Shown here in pieces: positions 1-8,047 of a stretch of 64,000 bases of DNA. A program made the position numbers and the translations under genes. Source of the DNA: Acidobacteriota bacterium (lineage in GTDB: Bacteria > Acidobacteriota > Terriglobia > Terriglobales > Acidobacteriaceae); the NCBI GenBank assembly GCA_018268755.1, contig JAFDVW010000003.1:29278-93277 (forward strand). The letters run 5' to 3'. Below the pieces are notes generated by a model. It did no database searches. It was not told where the DNA came from and saw only the letters and a list, made by a program, of their open reading frames with translations. Within the stretch, counting starts at the first letter, position 1, and each line of letters starts with the position of its first letter.

Positions 1-1521
1 ATCGAAGACCTGGCGCAGCTGATTTACGACTTGCGGGCGATCAATCCCCAAGCGCGCATCGGAGTGAAGCTGGTGTCGGGCGCGGGCGTGGGCATCATCG
101 CCATGGGCGTGGCCAAGGCGGGCGCGGACGTCATTACCATTGCCGGCCACGATGGCGGCACGGGCGCTTCGCCGATTACCTCCATCAAGAACACGGGGCT
201 GCCATGGGAGATCGGTCTGCGCGATGCGCACAAGGCGCTGGTGCGCGCCGGACTGCGGGGTCGGGTGCGCTTGCGCGTGGACGGCGGCTTTAAGTTCGGG
301 CGCGACGTGATCATCGGCGCCCTCTTTGGCGCGGATGAATACGGATTCGGAACTTCCGCGCTGCTGGCCATCGGTTGCGTCATGGCGCGGCAATGCCATC
401 TCAATACTTGCCCCGTGGGCATCGCCACGCAGGACGAAAAGCTGCGGGCGCGCTTCACCGGGAAGCCGGAGATGGTCGAGACATATTTCCACGGCGTGGC
501 CCAGGAAGTCCGCGAACTGCTGGCGGCGATGGGAGCGCGGTCGCTGGATGAGATCATCGGGGCGGCGGAGCGCTTGCGGCCCAAAAACGAAGATGCCAAG
601 CGTTCGCTCGGCGATCTGCTGAATCCGATTGAGTCACTGGGCGGCACTGCCAACCTGCTGGAAGACAAGGGCAAGCTTTATCTGCATCTGGTGCGCACGG
701 TGGATGAACTGGAGACAGTGACGCAGCATCGCCATCGCTTCAAGATCACCAATGCGGACCGGGCGATTGGCGCGCATCTTTCGGGAGAGCTGATCCGCCG
801 GACCGGCGCGCCCGCCTTGGCAGCGCCCATCAACTATCAGTTCACCGGCTACGCGGGGCAGAGTTTCGGCGCCTTCCTGATGAAGGGACTGCGCTTCCGT
901 CTGATCGGCGAGGCCAATGATTACGTGGGCAAGGGCATGAGCGGCGGCGTCATCTCGATTACGGCGGGGAAAGAAGCGTCTTTACGCGGAGATGTCATCG
1001 CTGGGAACACTGTGCTCTATGGCGCCACCAGCGGCGAACTTTACGTCGCCGGGCGTGCAGGGGAGCGCTTTGCTGTACGCAATAGCGGCGCGTTGGCGGT
1101 GGTGGAGGGCGTTGGCCACCATGGCTGCGAATACATGACGTCGGGCATTGTGGTGATTCTGGGCCCGGCAGGCATGAATCTGGGCGCGGGCATGACCGGC
1201 GGCCTGGCCTATCTGTTGCGGGATTCCGTGGGAGGGCACGGCTACAACCACCAGTCCGTGCGCCTGGCCCAGCTGGAAGTCAAAGAAGAACTCTGGCTAC
1301 GGCAGGTATTGCGCAAGCACCATCGCCTGACCGACAGTCCGATTGCGGCGCGGTTGCTGGATTCCGACCTGCCATTGCCGTTCCTGCGGGTGGAGCCTTT
1401 GCAGCCCCCGGTCACCGTGGCACAAACCTGGGCGCCGGTCCGCGAGAAGCAGAAGCGGGCGGAGTTGCCCAAATTTGAAAAACGGCCGGTCCTGCCGCGT
1501 CCCGGGCAGGCCATTGCGTAA
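1..1521 (+). CDS. gltB: Glutamate synthase large subunit, C-terminal part (truncated by window start)
   Basis: The reading frame is open from base 1, so the 5' two thirds lie outside the window; 506 residues are visible of a protein usually near 1500. Glutamate synthase makes two glutamates from glutamine and 2-oxoglutarate. The visible part begins in the FMN-binding synthase domain, with a KLVSGAGVG-type loop and the GHDGGTGASP phosphate-binding stretch. The 3Fe-4S cysteines follow in CVMARQCHLNTCPVGIAT (spacing C-x5-C-x4-C). The C-terminal GXGXG beta-helix domain carries the repeated MSGG, YGATSG and GAGMTGG turns. A LysR gene follows after 66 nt on the same strand but has its own promoter-like sequence. 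Confidence 0.95.
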   Translation: MEDLAQLIYDLRAINPQARIGVKLVSGAGVGIIAMGVAKAGADVITIAGHDGGTGASPITSIKNTGLPWEIGLRDAHKALVRAGLRGRVRLRVDGGFKFGRDVIIGALFGADEYGFGTSALLAIGCVMARQCHLNTCPVGIATQDEKLRARFTGKPEMVETYFHGVAQEVRELLAAMGARSLDEIIGAAERLRPKNEDAKRSLGDLLNPIESLGGTANLLEDKGKLYLHLVRTVDELETVTQHRHRFKITNADRAIGAHLSGELIRRTGAPALAAPINYQFTGYAGQSFGAFLMKGLRFRLIGEANDYVGKGMSGGVISITAGKEASLRGDVIAGNTVLYGATSGELYVAGRAGERFAVRNSGALAVVEGVGHHGCEYMTSGIVVILGPAGMNLGAGMTGGLAYLLRDSVGGHGYNHQSVRLAQLEVKEELWLRQVLRKHHRLTDSPIAARLLDSDLPLPFLRVEPLQPPVTVAQTWAPVREKQKRAELPKFEKRPVLPRPGQAIA

Positions 1522-1544
1522 GGGCGGTAAAAACTAAATTCCAT

Positions 1545-1575
1545 TTGGAGAATCAGTTGCGGGCTCCGGTATAAT
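1545..1575 (+). promoter_or_regulatory. Promoter of the LysR gene, leaderless type
   Basis: A perfect TATAAT lies at 1570-1575, with a weak -35 (TTGGAG, 1545-1550) 19 nt upstream. Only 12 nt separate the -10 box from the ATG at 1588 and no Shine-Dalgarno sequence is present. The transcript would start at or within a few bases of the start codon. Confidence 0.5.
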
Positions 1576-1587
1576 CCCCGATACCCC

Positions 1588-2478
1588 ATGGATTTTGATC
1601 AACTAGTCACCTTCATGGAAGTTGCCAAACTGGGCAGCTTCTCGCGCGCCGGGCAGAAGGTCTTCCGCTCGCAGTCCGCGGTCAGCGCTCAGATACGGCA
1701 ACTGGAGCAGGAGTATGGGGACCGGTTGCTCGACCGCTCGGGGAAAGACGTGTCCCTGACCCCGGCGGGGCGGGTGCTTTTTGCCTACGCCGAGCGCATG
1801 CTGCAGATGCGCGACGAGTCCTTGCTGGCCGTGGCCGACCAGGGCAGCACACCGCGCGGCACGATCGCCATTGGCGCCAATGAAGCCACCTGTCTGTATG
1901 TTCTGCCCGATGTTTTCGCCAAGTACGTGGCGGTCTACCCCGGGGTACAGATCAGCATCTATCGCAACTTCAGCTACAAAATCATTGAGAAGCTGGAAAA
2001 TGGCACGTTGGACGTGGGCATTGTGACCCTGCCGGTAAAGTCGAGCAGCCTCAAGACGCACCCGATTTTCCGCGACCAGTTGATGCTCATGGTGAATCCG
2101 CAGAACCCCCTGGCCAAGCACGATCTGGTGCCGGTCAGCGAGATCGCTAAGCAGCCACTGCTGCTGCCCAAGACCGGCTTCAGCCGGCGGGTCATGGACA
2201 AGCTGTTTCGGCCCTATGCCGCCAGCCTGCAGGTGCGCATGGAACTGCCCAGCGTAGGTATGATCAAGAGCTTTGTGGCGGCCGGGCTGGGAGTTTCCAT
2301 CATCAGCGCCAGCTTCGCCAAGGACCAGGTGCTGGCCGGGCGGGTGAAGCTGATTCCCATTAAGGGACAGGAACTTTGGCGGGAATTGGGCATCGCCTAT
2401 CGCCGCGACCGCACCCTGACGCGAGCCACCACCACCTTCATTACCACCCTGCGGCAGCTGCCCGCGGCCTCTAAGTAG
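1588..2478 (+). CDS. LysR-family transcriptional regulator
   Basis: A 296-residue protein of standard LysR length. The N-terminal winged helix-turn-helix spans about residues 1-60, with the typical F-x-E-V-A-x-x-G-S-F-S-R-A and SQSAVSAQIRQLE recognition segment. A periplasmic-binding-protein-like effector domain (about 90-290) follows, with GTIAIGA at its start and the GLGVSIIS turn typical of the family. The effector cannot be told from sequence. Its place right after gltB makes a role in nitrogen or glutamate metabolism possible, but LysR proteins more often control a divergent gene, and none is divergent here. The ATG at 1588 is chosen because TATAAT ends 12 nt before it. Confidence 0.9.
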   Translation: MDFDQLVTFMEVAKLGSFSRAGQKVFRSQSAVSAQIRQLEQEYGDRLLDRSGKDVSLTPAGRVLFAYAERMLQMRDESLLAVADQGSTPRGTIAIGANEATCLYVLPDVFAKYVAVYPGVQISIYRNFSYKIIEKLENGTLDVGIVTLPVKSSSLKTHPIFRDQLMLMVNPQNPLAKHDLVPVSEIAKQPLLLPKTGFSRRVMDKLFRPYAASLQVRMELPSVGMIKSFVAAGLGVSIISASFAKDQVLAGRVKLIPIKGQELWRELGIAYRRDRTLTRATTTFITTLRQLPAASK

Positions 2479-2653
2479 CTGGATCCAGAGGGGCAAGCGG
2501 TATCAGATTTGTGGATGCGGGCTATTCAAATTTCCAATTTCCGTTTGCCGGGGCCTTATTGATATTGTTTATGAGCAACCTCAGAAATTCTTATTGGCTG
2601 CCCCACCCAGGAGGAGTTACTTCTGGAACTTGTTGTGACTGAGGGAGTATGCG

Positions 2654-2815
2654 ATGAATGACTTGGAGCGCAATTTAAATAAGGTCCTCGATGAGCACCG
2701 CCACGAGAGTGGACTGCATGTCATCGGAGGGCAGCGCCGGCTCATCGACCGGCTGGTGCAATTTTTCGAAGAGCAGAAAAAGACGCAGGACACGAAGTCT
2801 GAGCTGGAACACTAA
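2654..2815 (+). CDS. Small hypothetical protein, 53 aa
   Basis: ATG at 2654 is preceded by a GAGGGAG sequence (2641-2647) at normal spacing, which supports translation. The product is highly charged and probably helical (MNDLERNLNKVLDEHRH at the N-terminus, FFEEQKKTQ near the end) and matches no family I recognise. It lies between the LysR gene and the Thr-rich leader peptide of lysC, on the same strand. It may be an independent small gene or part of the leader transcript. A weak promoter-like pair (TTGCCG 2545-2550, TTTATG 2568-2573, 17 nt apart) lies upstream. The rest of 2479-2653 shows nothing I can name. Confidence 0.45.
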   Translation: MNDLERNLNKVLDEHRHESGLHVIGGQRRLIDRLVQFFEEQKKTQDTKSELEH

Positions 2816-2855
2816 ACTCGAAGCCATGACCACTCTTACCCAGAAGGCCAAGCGA

Positions 2856-2921
2856 ATGACATCGACAGGCACAGGTTCGTCGACACGAATTACCGTGTCT
2901 TCTGGGGAGGGTTCCTGGTGA
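2856..2921 (+). CDS. Thr-rich leader peptide of the lysC-hom operon (thrL-like)
   Basis: A 21-codon ORF with threonine at positions 2, 4, 6, 10 and 13 and isoleucine at 12; an in-frame ATG at 2826 would give 31 codons with 8 threonines. It ends with TGA at 2921, 29 nt before a rho-independent terminator, and the next gene is aspartokinase. E. coli ThrL is a 21-residue Thr/Ile-rich peptide in the same position before thrA. I infer that ribosome stalling on Thr codons reads threonyl-tRNA supply. A modest AAGG (2844-2847) lies upstream of the ATG. The similarity is one of layout and composition, not demonstrated homology. Confidence 0.55.
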   Translation: MTSTGTGSSTRITVSSGEGSW

Positions 2922-2987
2922 GCTAAGCAACAACAAGTTCTAACAGGTTCAAACCCACCGCCAGAAGAAACTGGAAGGTGGGTTTTT
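2870..2987 (+). promoter_or_regulatory. Putative threonine attenuator: competing hairpins
   Basis: Three mutually exclusive foldings can be drawn by eye. Pause hairpin: CAGG 2872-2875 with CCTG 2914-2917, plus an inner GACACG 2882-2887 with CGTGTC 2894-2899, all inside the leader ORF. Antiterminator: GGGTT 2909-2913 with AACCC 2952-2956, stacked on CCTG 2914-2917 with CAGG 2944-2947. Terminator: 2951-2959 with 2977-2985. The antiterminator takes over the left arm of the terminator, as in classical amino acid operon attenuators. Stabilities were not computed. Confidence 0.5.
2951..2987 (+). terminator. Rho-independent terminator or attenuator upstream of lysC
   Basis: AAACCCACC (2951-2959) pairs with GGTGGGTTT (2977-2985), with an inner CCAG/CTGG stem (2961-2964, 2971-2974). 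A run of five T residues (2983-2987) overlaps the 3' arm. It sits 35 nt before the lysC start, so it can only serve as a conditional stop for lysC or as the end of the small upstream genes. Confidence 0.75.
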
Positions 2988-3022
2988 CATTTGTAGGCAA
3001 ATAAAAAACACTGGAGAACGTC

Positions 3023-4495
3023 ATGAATGATTTGCCCCGACAACGCAACGTCGAGAACCAGGCCGAAGGCGCCCCGTTTGCGCCGGTGGTGATGAAGTTT
3101 GGTGGGACCTCGGTGCAGGATGCCGCCGCGCTACGGCGGGTGAGCAAGCTGGTGAAGCGGCGGCTGGAGCTGCGTCCGGTACTGGTGATCAGCGCGCTGG
3201 CCAAGGTCACCGATCAATTGCTCAGCGCCGGCAAGCTGGCCGCACAGGGCAATGAGGAGTCCGCCAAGGGCATTCTTCAGACGTTGAAGCAGCGGCATGA
3301 GCATCTGGTCGCGGAACTGATTACCGGGGAAGAAGCGGCGGAGCTGGCGGCATTTCTCCAGGATGAATTTCAGGTGGCGGAAAAGCTTTTGCACTCCATC
3401 GCCACCGAAGGGGAGATTTCTCCCCGCGCCCAGGACCACCTGCTGGGCCTGGGCGAATCGTTTTCCAGCCGGGTGGCGGCAGTGGCGCTGCGGCAATTGG
3501 GTCTGGACACGGTCTTCGTGGACGCCAAACAGTGCATTATCACCGATGCGGTGCACACCCAGGCGACCCCCCTGTGGGACGACACAAACGAGCGTTTGCA
3601 GGAAAAGGTCGGCCCCCTGGTGAAGGCCGGGCAAATCCCGGTGCTGGGTGGTTTCATGGGATCTACGCGTGACGGCATTCCGACCACTCTGGGACGCGGG
3701 GGATCGGATTACAGCGCGGCGATTCTGGGAGCGGGATTGCAGGCCTGTCGCATCGAAATCTGGACCGATGTGGACGGCATCATGACCACCGATCCGCGGC
3801 TTTGCCCGGACGCGCGCAGGGTGCCCCGGATGAACTTCCAGGAGGCCGCCGAGTTGGCCTACTTTGGGGCCAAAGTACTGCATCCCGCCACCCTGCTTCC
3901 CGCCAAACGCCGCAACATTCCCGTCTGGGTATTGAACTCCAAAAATCCTGAATCGAACGGCACGGAGATTGTGGCCGACACCGATGCCAGCGGACGGGTA
4001 AAGGCCGTGACCGCGAAGCGGGGGATTTCCGTGGTGGACGTGGAGCCGGTGCGCTGGCTGGCGCCGGAGTTGCTGCGCGAAATCTTCGAGGTCTTCGAGA
4101 AGCACCATCACGGTCTGGACCTGCTTTCCGCTTCGCCGAACAGCATGTCGCTGCTGGTGAGCACCACGGCGGGCCTGCCGGTGATCGCCGAAGAACTGAA
4201 GGGCTTGGCGCACCTGCGCTGGGAAAACCACAAGGCGCTGGTCTCGCTGGTGGGCGAAAAAATCCGCCGTCGTCCGGAGATTGCCAGCCAGGTGTTCTCC
4301 TCGGTGGCCGACATTGAGATGCGCATGATCTGCCAGGGCGCGTCCGAACGCAACATCAGCTTTCTGGTGGATGAAGCGCAGGCGGAGGAAGCGGTGCGCC
4401 GTCTGCATAAACTATTTTTCTCTGTACAAGAGACGCAGCCCGAGGTGGTGCCATTCCAGGGACTGTGTCAGGCAGGTGGACCATGGCAATCATGA
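3023..4495 (+). CDS. lysC: Aspartokinase
   Basis: Phosphorylates aspartate, the first step to lysine, threonine, methionine and diaminopimelate. 490 residues, a little longer than typical monofunctional enzymes because of a roughly 22-residue N-terminal extension. The kinase domain begins at VMKFGGTSV (about residue 23). It continues through the GRGGSDYSAAILG nucleotide/substrate loop and the WTDVDGIMTTDPR and AKVLHPAT segments (residues 230-300). Two ACT modules occupy roughly 330-480 and imply feedback control by an amino acid. GGAG (3013-3016) precedes the ATG. It overlaps hom, and a Thr-rich leader and terminator lie upstream, so both allosteric and transcriptional control by threonine are plausible. 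Confidence 0.93.
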   Translation: MNDLPRQRNVENQAEGAPFAPVVMKFGGTSVQDAAALRRVSKLVKRRLELRPVLVISALAKVTDQLLSAGKLAAQGNEESAKGILQTLKQRHEHLVAELITGEEAAELAAFLQDEFQVAEKLLHSIATEGEISPRAQDHLLGLGESFSSRVAAVALRQLGLDTVFVDAKQCIITDAVHTQATPLWDDTNERLQEKVGPLVKAGQIPVLGGFMGSTRDGIPTTLGRGGSDYSAAILGAGLQACRIEIWTDVDGIMTTDPRLCPDARRVPRMNFQEAAELAYFGAKVLHPATLLPAKRRNIPVWVLNSKNPESNGTEIVADTDASGRVKAVTAKRGISVVDVEPVRWLAPELLREIFEVFEKHHHGLDLLSASPNSMSLLVSTTAGLPVIAEELKGLAHLRWENHKALVSLVGEKIRRRPEIASQVFSSVADIEMRMICQGASERNISFLVDEAQAEEAVRRLHKLFFSVQETQPEVVPFQGLCQAGGPWQS

Positions 4496-5811
4496 CCTGG
4501 GATGCACAAACCGACGAGCCTGCGAAGCGACCGCAAGGCCGCGCTTTCGCTGATGCTCGTGTCGCCCATTGCAAAGTAGCGCTGCTCGGCTTCGGGACGG
4601 TAGGCCAGTCCGTAGCCGAGCTGCTTTGCCTCCAGTCCCACTCCCATCTTCGACTCACCCACATCTTCAATCGTCAGGTAAAACGCAAGCAAGCCTCCTG
4701 GGTGCCCTCCTACGTGCGCTGGACCGAAGACATCGATGAAGTCCTGGCCAGCGACGTGGATGTGGTCATTGAAGTGGTGGGGGGCGTCGACCCGGCGGGA
4801 AGCTGGGTGCGCCGCGCCCTGGAGTCGGGCAAATCGGTGGTGACGGCCAACAAGCACCTCATTGCCAAACATGGCACCGAACTGCTGGAGGTGGCGCGCC
4901 AAAACGGGCAGAAGCTGGAATTTGGGGCTTCCGTGGCCGGGGGTGTGCCGGTGCTCTGTGGGTTGGAGCATGGCCTGTCGGGCGAGCGCTTGTTCCGCCT
5001 GGCCGGGGTGCTGAACGGCACCTGCAATTACATTTTGAGCAACATGGAATCCCGGGGACTGAGCTTCGCCGATGCTCTGGCCAAGGCCCAGGAACTGGGC
5101 TACGCGGAAGCCGATCCCTCCGACGATGTGCACGGTGTCGATGCGGCCTGCAAGCTGGCCATTCTGGCGCGGGTGGGCTTCGGGGCGGACGTGCATCCGG
5201 ACAAAATCCATCGCCGCAGTATTGAAGGCGTGGAAGCGATTGACTTCCGCTATGCGAAAAAACTGGGCGCGACCATCCGCCAGACTTCCTTGGCGGAAGT
5301 GCGCGGCAACGATCTGCTGGCCGCGGTGCAACCGGCCGTCGTACCCCATTCCTCACCCTTGGCCCATGCCAAGGACAATCAGAATGCGCTGCTCGCCACC
5401 GGTGTGCACGGTGGGGAGACGCTGTTTGCCGGGCGCGGGGCGGGCGGCGGGCCGACTTCGGTGGCCGTGGTTTCCGATGTGGTCTCCATTTCCCGAAAGC
5501 GGGTGCCCCCCGCGAATTCCGAGGCTTCTTCGCTCAAAACCTACTCCGTCAACCATAACTTCGAATTTCCCTACTATCTCCGTCTCACCCTGCGCAAAGT
5601 CGGTGACAGTGCCGGCGTGACCCGCATTCTCTCCAAACATGGCATCGAAGTGCGCTCCGTGCTGCAAAGGCCGCGCGGCGCCAAGGCGAAGTCGCCTTTG
5701 ATTTTGTTGGTCGAGCCCTGCCGGGCGCTGGAACTGGAAGCGGCGTTGCAGGAAATGGTGAAGCAGGGATGCCTGCCCCAGGAGCCGCTGAGTTTGCCGT
5801 TGTTGAGTTAA
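4483..5811 (+). CDS. hom: Homoserine dehydrogenase
   Basis: Reduces aspartate semialdehyde to homoserine, the branch to threonine and methionine. From ATG 4483 it has 442 residues. The NAD(P)-binding KVALLGFGTVGQ fold is preceded by about 30 unconserved residues. The family signature runs through TANKHLIAKHG, LEFGASVAGGVPVL, GVLNGTCNYIL and AEADPSDDVHGVDAACKL. A C-terminal ACT domain (about 365-430) suggests feedback inhibition. A GTG at 4465 would add six residues; ATG 4483 is preferred because AGGTGG lies just before it. It overlaps lysC by 13 nt in another frame, so the pair is translationally coupled. In E. coli ThrA the same two activities are fused. Confidence 0.93.
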   Translation: MAIMTWDAQTDEPAKRPQGRAFADARVAHCKVALLGFGTVGQSVAELLCLQSHSHLRLTHIFNRQVKRKQASWVPSYVRWTEDIDEVLASDVDVVIEVVGGVDPAGSWVRRALESGKSVVTANKHLIAKHGTELLEVARQNGQKLEFGASVAGGVPVLCGLEHGLSGERLFRLAGVLNGTCNYILSNMESRGLSFADALAKAQELGYAEADPSDDVHGVDAACKLAILARVGFGADVHPDKIHRRSIEGVEAIDFRYAKKLGATIRQTSLAEVRGNDLLAAVQPAVVPHSSPLAHAKDNQNALLATGVHGGETLFAGRGAGGGPTSVAVVSDVVSISRKRVPPANSEASSLKTYSVNHNFEFPYYLRLTLRKVGDSAGVTRILSKHGIEVRSVLQRPRGAKAKSPLILLVEPCRALELEAALQEMVKQGCLPQEPLSLPLLS

Positions 5812-6211
5812 TGGGCCCTGCGTTATCCATGCCCTGCGCTATCCATTGCGGAGCTTCGCTCCGCTGGGCAGGTGAGGACATCCTTCGACTTTGCTCAGGA
5901 CAGGCTCTGCCCCGACACAAGGCGGAGGCCGGAAAAGTCGAGCAGGGAACGTGTAGGCCCGGATGTCCTCATCCGGGCGGCCGGGCGCAGCCCGGTAAGA
6001 GACTCAGAAGCGGCACAGGGTGGAGCAGGCCTTTAGGCCTGATTTGATGTCACCCTGATTTTCCGCGCGGAGCGCTAGCGCGCGTAAGCTGGAAGGCGGG
6101 TCCTTGATGCAGGGCTGAAAGCCCTGCGCCACCCAAACCCTGCGCCACCTGTTGCGGAGCTGCGCTCTGCCGGAGGGCCGAGGGCGGCTAGTCCCTAGCT
6201 GAGCATCGCCT
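5812..6211. repeat. Gene-free stretch with a cluster of short hairpin repeats
   Basis: No convincing gene. At least five near-perfect inverted repeats lie between the convergent hom and MEMO1 genes. They are CGGAGC/GCTCCG (5849-5863), CCCGGATG/CATCCGGG (5958-5977), CCGGGC/GCCCGG (5981-5995), CAGGCC/GGCCTG (6026-6041) and GCAGGGCT/AGCCCTGC (6109-6127). The string CCCTGCGCCACC recurs at about 6122 and 6139. A copy of the TTCGACT..GCTCAGG dispersed repeat lies at 5882-5906. None has a T-tract typical of an intrinsic terminator. They look like REP-type elements. Confidence 0.65.
5882..5906 (+). repeat. Dispersed repeat A, copy 1
   Basis: 25 nt beginning CCTTCGACT and ending GGACAGGCT. It matches the copy at 18485-18509 at 22 of 25 positions; a split, diverged copy lies at 21771-21827. 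Confidence 0.7.
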
Positions 6212-7024
6212 CTACAAAATCACCATGCCGGCGTAGCCCACCACCATGCGGCGATCGCCGGAGACATCTCCCGAAGTTGCATATTGGATGCGCTCGGCGG
6301 AACGGGCACCCAGCAGCCGGGCCGCCGTCAGCATGGTCACCGCCGGCCCCAGGCCGCACATGCTGATATCTTCCTTGACGGCCACATCGAACAGCCCGCG
6401 AGCGTCGAGTTCGAGAATGCGTTCTATGGCCAAGTGATCTTTGCGGCGTGTGACGAGATCGCTCTCGTAGTGGTTCATGTCGCTGGAGGCAATGATCAGG
6501 ACCGGGTGGGCCTGTTGGGCGATGGTTTGCGCCAAAGCCGCGCCCAGGGCTTCCAGCACGGAAAACTCCCGCGTCCCTAAGACGATGGGGACGAACGAGG
6601 TGGAGGGCCGCAAGACCTGCAAGAAGGGTAACTGTACTTCCACGGCGTGTTCGGCGCGATGGGCTTCCGCATCTTCTTCCAGCCAGGCAAAGTTGTCCTT
6701 GAGCCGGGAGGCCAGCTCTACATCCACGGGCAGGGCTCCGAGAGGAGTTTGCCAGGCATGATTGCTCATGATGGAGATTGGCACGCCCAGGCCGGTGTGG
6801 TTGGGGCAAAGGATGACGCAGGTAGGCGGAATTTCCAGGGTGCGGAAGACGGCCCCCGCCACCGGCCCCGAGTACATATAACCAGCGTGGGGCACGATGC
6901 AGCCCAGCGCCGGGCGCGGCTGCGCCCCGGGGCCAAGATAGCCTTCCACTTCCTCGCGCAAGGCGAGAGGGTCTCTCGAATAGAAGCGTCCGGCGACGGC
7001 CGGGGGACGAATGGCGGTTTCCAT
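6212..7024 (-). CDS. MEMO1-family protein (AmmeMemoRadiSam system protein B)
   Basis: 270 residues, normal for the family, and recognised end to end. It has RPPAVAGRFYSRDP at the N-terminus, GCIVPHAGYMYSGPVAG, LCPNHTGLG, EHAVEVQLPFLQ and IASSDMNHY, then CGLGPAVTML near the C-terminus. The conserved His and Asp residues in HAGY, PNH and SSDMNHY correspond to the metal-site-like pocket of human MEMO1. In bacteria the gene often sits with an AMMECR1-like and a radical SAM gene; neither is next to it here. The reaction is not settled. A strong GGGAGGTGG precedes the ATG. rsmA lies 30 nt upstream on the same strand, so the two are probably co-transcribed. Confidence 0.9.
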   Translation of the reverse strand: METAIRPPAVAGRFYSRDPLALREEVEGYLGPGAQPRPALGCIVPHAGYMYSGPVAGAVFRTLEIPPTCVILCPNHTGLGVPISIMSNHAWQTPLGALPVDVELASRLKDNFAWLEEDAEAHRAEHAVEVQLPFLQVLRPSTSFVPIVLGTREFSVLEALGAALAQTIAQQAHPVLIIASSDMNHYESDLVTRRKDHLAIERILELDARGLFDVAVKEDISMCGLGPAVTMLTAARLLGARSAERIQYATSGDVSGDRRMVVGYAGMVIL

Positions 7025-7054
7025 AAACCACCTCCCAACAAGGCAAAAGGCGCG

Positions 7055-7915
7055 CTAGCGCTGGTTTTGCGCTTCGAGCGCGCGGAAAAGGGCGGCGCTG
7101 GTTTCGAGCGGCAGGGCCTCGGCGCGCACCGAGGCGTCGATGTCGTTGGCCTGCAGCGCCGCGCGCAGGACCTTGGCGTCGTATTGCGGTTTGAGGTTGT
7201 TGGAGAGCGTCTTACGTTTCTGTCCGAAAGAGAGCCGCAGGAAGTTCAGAAAGGCCTCCTCGGGAACTTGCAACTGCTCCAGACGCGGTTCCACCTTCAT
7301 GCGGACCACGGCGGATTGCACCTTGGGAGGCGGTGAAAAGGCGCCCGGGGGCAGGGCGAATAGTTTCTCGGGACGGGTGTAGAGCTGGGCCGTGGCGGAT
7401 AGCAGGCCGTAATCGCGGGTGCCTGGTTGGGCGGCCAGGCGGTCGGCGACTTCCAATTGCACCATGACCACAAAACTATCGAAATACTTTCGGTAAGCGA
7501 AGAGCTTCAATAAGAGTTCGGAGGTGATGTAGTAGGGAAGGTTTCCGACTACGGAGGCTTTTTCCGGCCTGATCTCCAGTCCCGGCTGGGCAGTTCCGGG
7601 GCGGGGTCCGAAGATGGTGTCGAAGTCCACGGAGAGAATGTCGCCCTCCAGGATCTCCACGTTCGGCCACAGGGAGAACTTCATGCGCAGCTGGGCGGAA
7701 AGCACCCGATCCAGTTCCACTGCAATCAAGCGGCGCGCGCGTTTGGCCAGCAAGCCGGTAATTGCGCCGCGGCCGGGGCCCACTTCCAGAACGGTTTTCT
7801 GCGCAATATCGCCCAGCGCCTCGATAATACGGCTGGCCGCGACGGGATCGCTGAGAAAGTGTTGTCCCAATTTGGGCGTCGACTTGCGCACGCCGGACGG
7901 CGATACCTTAGCCAC
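7055..7915 (-). CDS. rsmA: 16S rRNA dimethyladenosine transferase
   Basis: Dimethylates two adjacent adenosines in the 3' terminal hairpin of 16S rRNA (A1518/A1519 in E. coli). 286 residues, usual length. It has the KLGQHFLSDP N-terminus, the SAM-binding VLEVGPGRGAIT motif, IAVELD (motif II), EGDILSVDF and the catalytic VVGNLPYYIT loop. The C-terminal domain ends with the GQKRKTLSNNLK basic segment. The start is GTG at 7915, with GAGGG six nt upstream. It is divergent from glgA and upstream of the MEMO1 gene. Confidence 0.95.
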   Translation of the reverse strand: MAKVSPSGVRKSTPKLGQHFLSDPVAASRIIEALGDIAQKTVLEVGPGRGAITGLLAKRARRLIAVELDRVLSAQLRMKFSLWPNVEILEGDILSVDFDTIFGPRPGTAQPGLEIRPEKASVVGNLPYYITSELLLKLFAYRKYFDSFVVMVQLEVADRLAAQPGTRDYGLLSATAQLYTRPEKLFALPPGAFSPPPKVQSAVVRMKVEPRLEQLQVPEEAFLNFLRLSFGQKRKTLSNNLKPQYDAKVLRAALQANDIDASVRAEALPLETSAALFRALEAQNQR

Positions 7916-8022
7916 GTTGACCCTCTTTCTTTGCCGCGGTTAGACTGAAAAGTACTCCGCATGCCTTGCGCACTACCGTCAGCTCAGGACACCTCTCTAT
8001 CATAACGTGAGGGCCTGGGCGA

Positions 8023-8034
8023 CCGATATATCGG
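8023..8034. repeat. 12-bp perfect palindrome before glgA
   Basis: CCGATATATCGG lies in the rsmA-glgA divergent intergenic region. It overlaps the first bases of the glgA ribosome binding site (GGGGAG, 8033-8038), so a protein bound there could block glgA expression. Could be chance. Confidence 0.35.
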
Positions 8035-8047
8035 GGAGATGAGCGTC

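Noticed and set aside
3131..4408. 425-codon open frame on the minus strand inside lysC
   Set aside because: It is a GC-rich antisense shadow. The plus frame encodes a complete aspartokinase with all motifs; the minus frame resembles no family.
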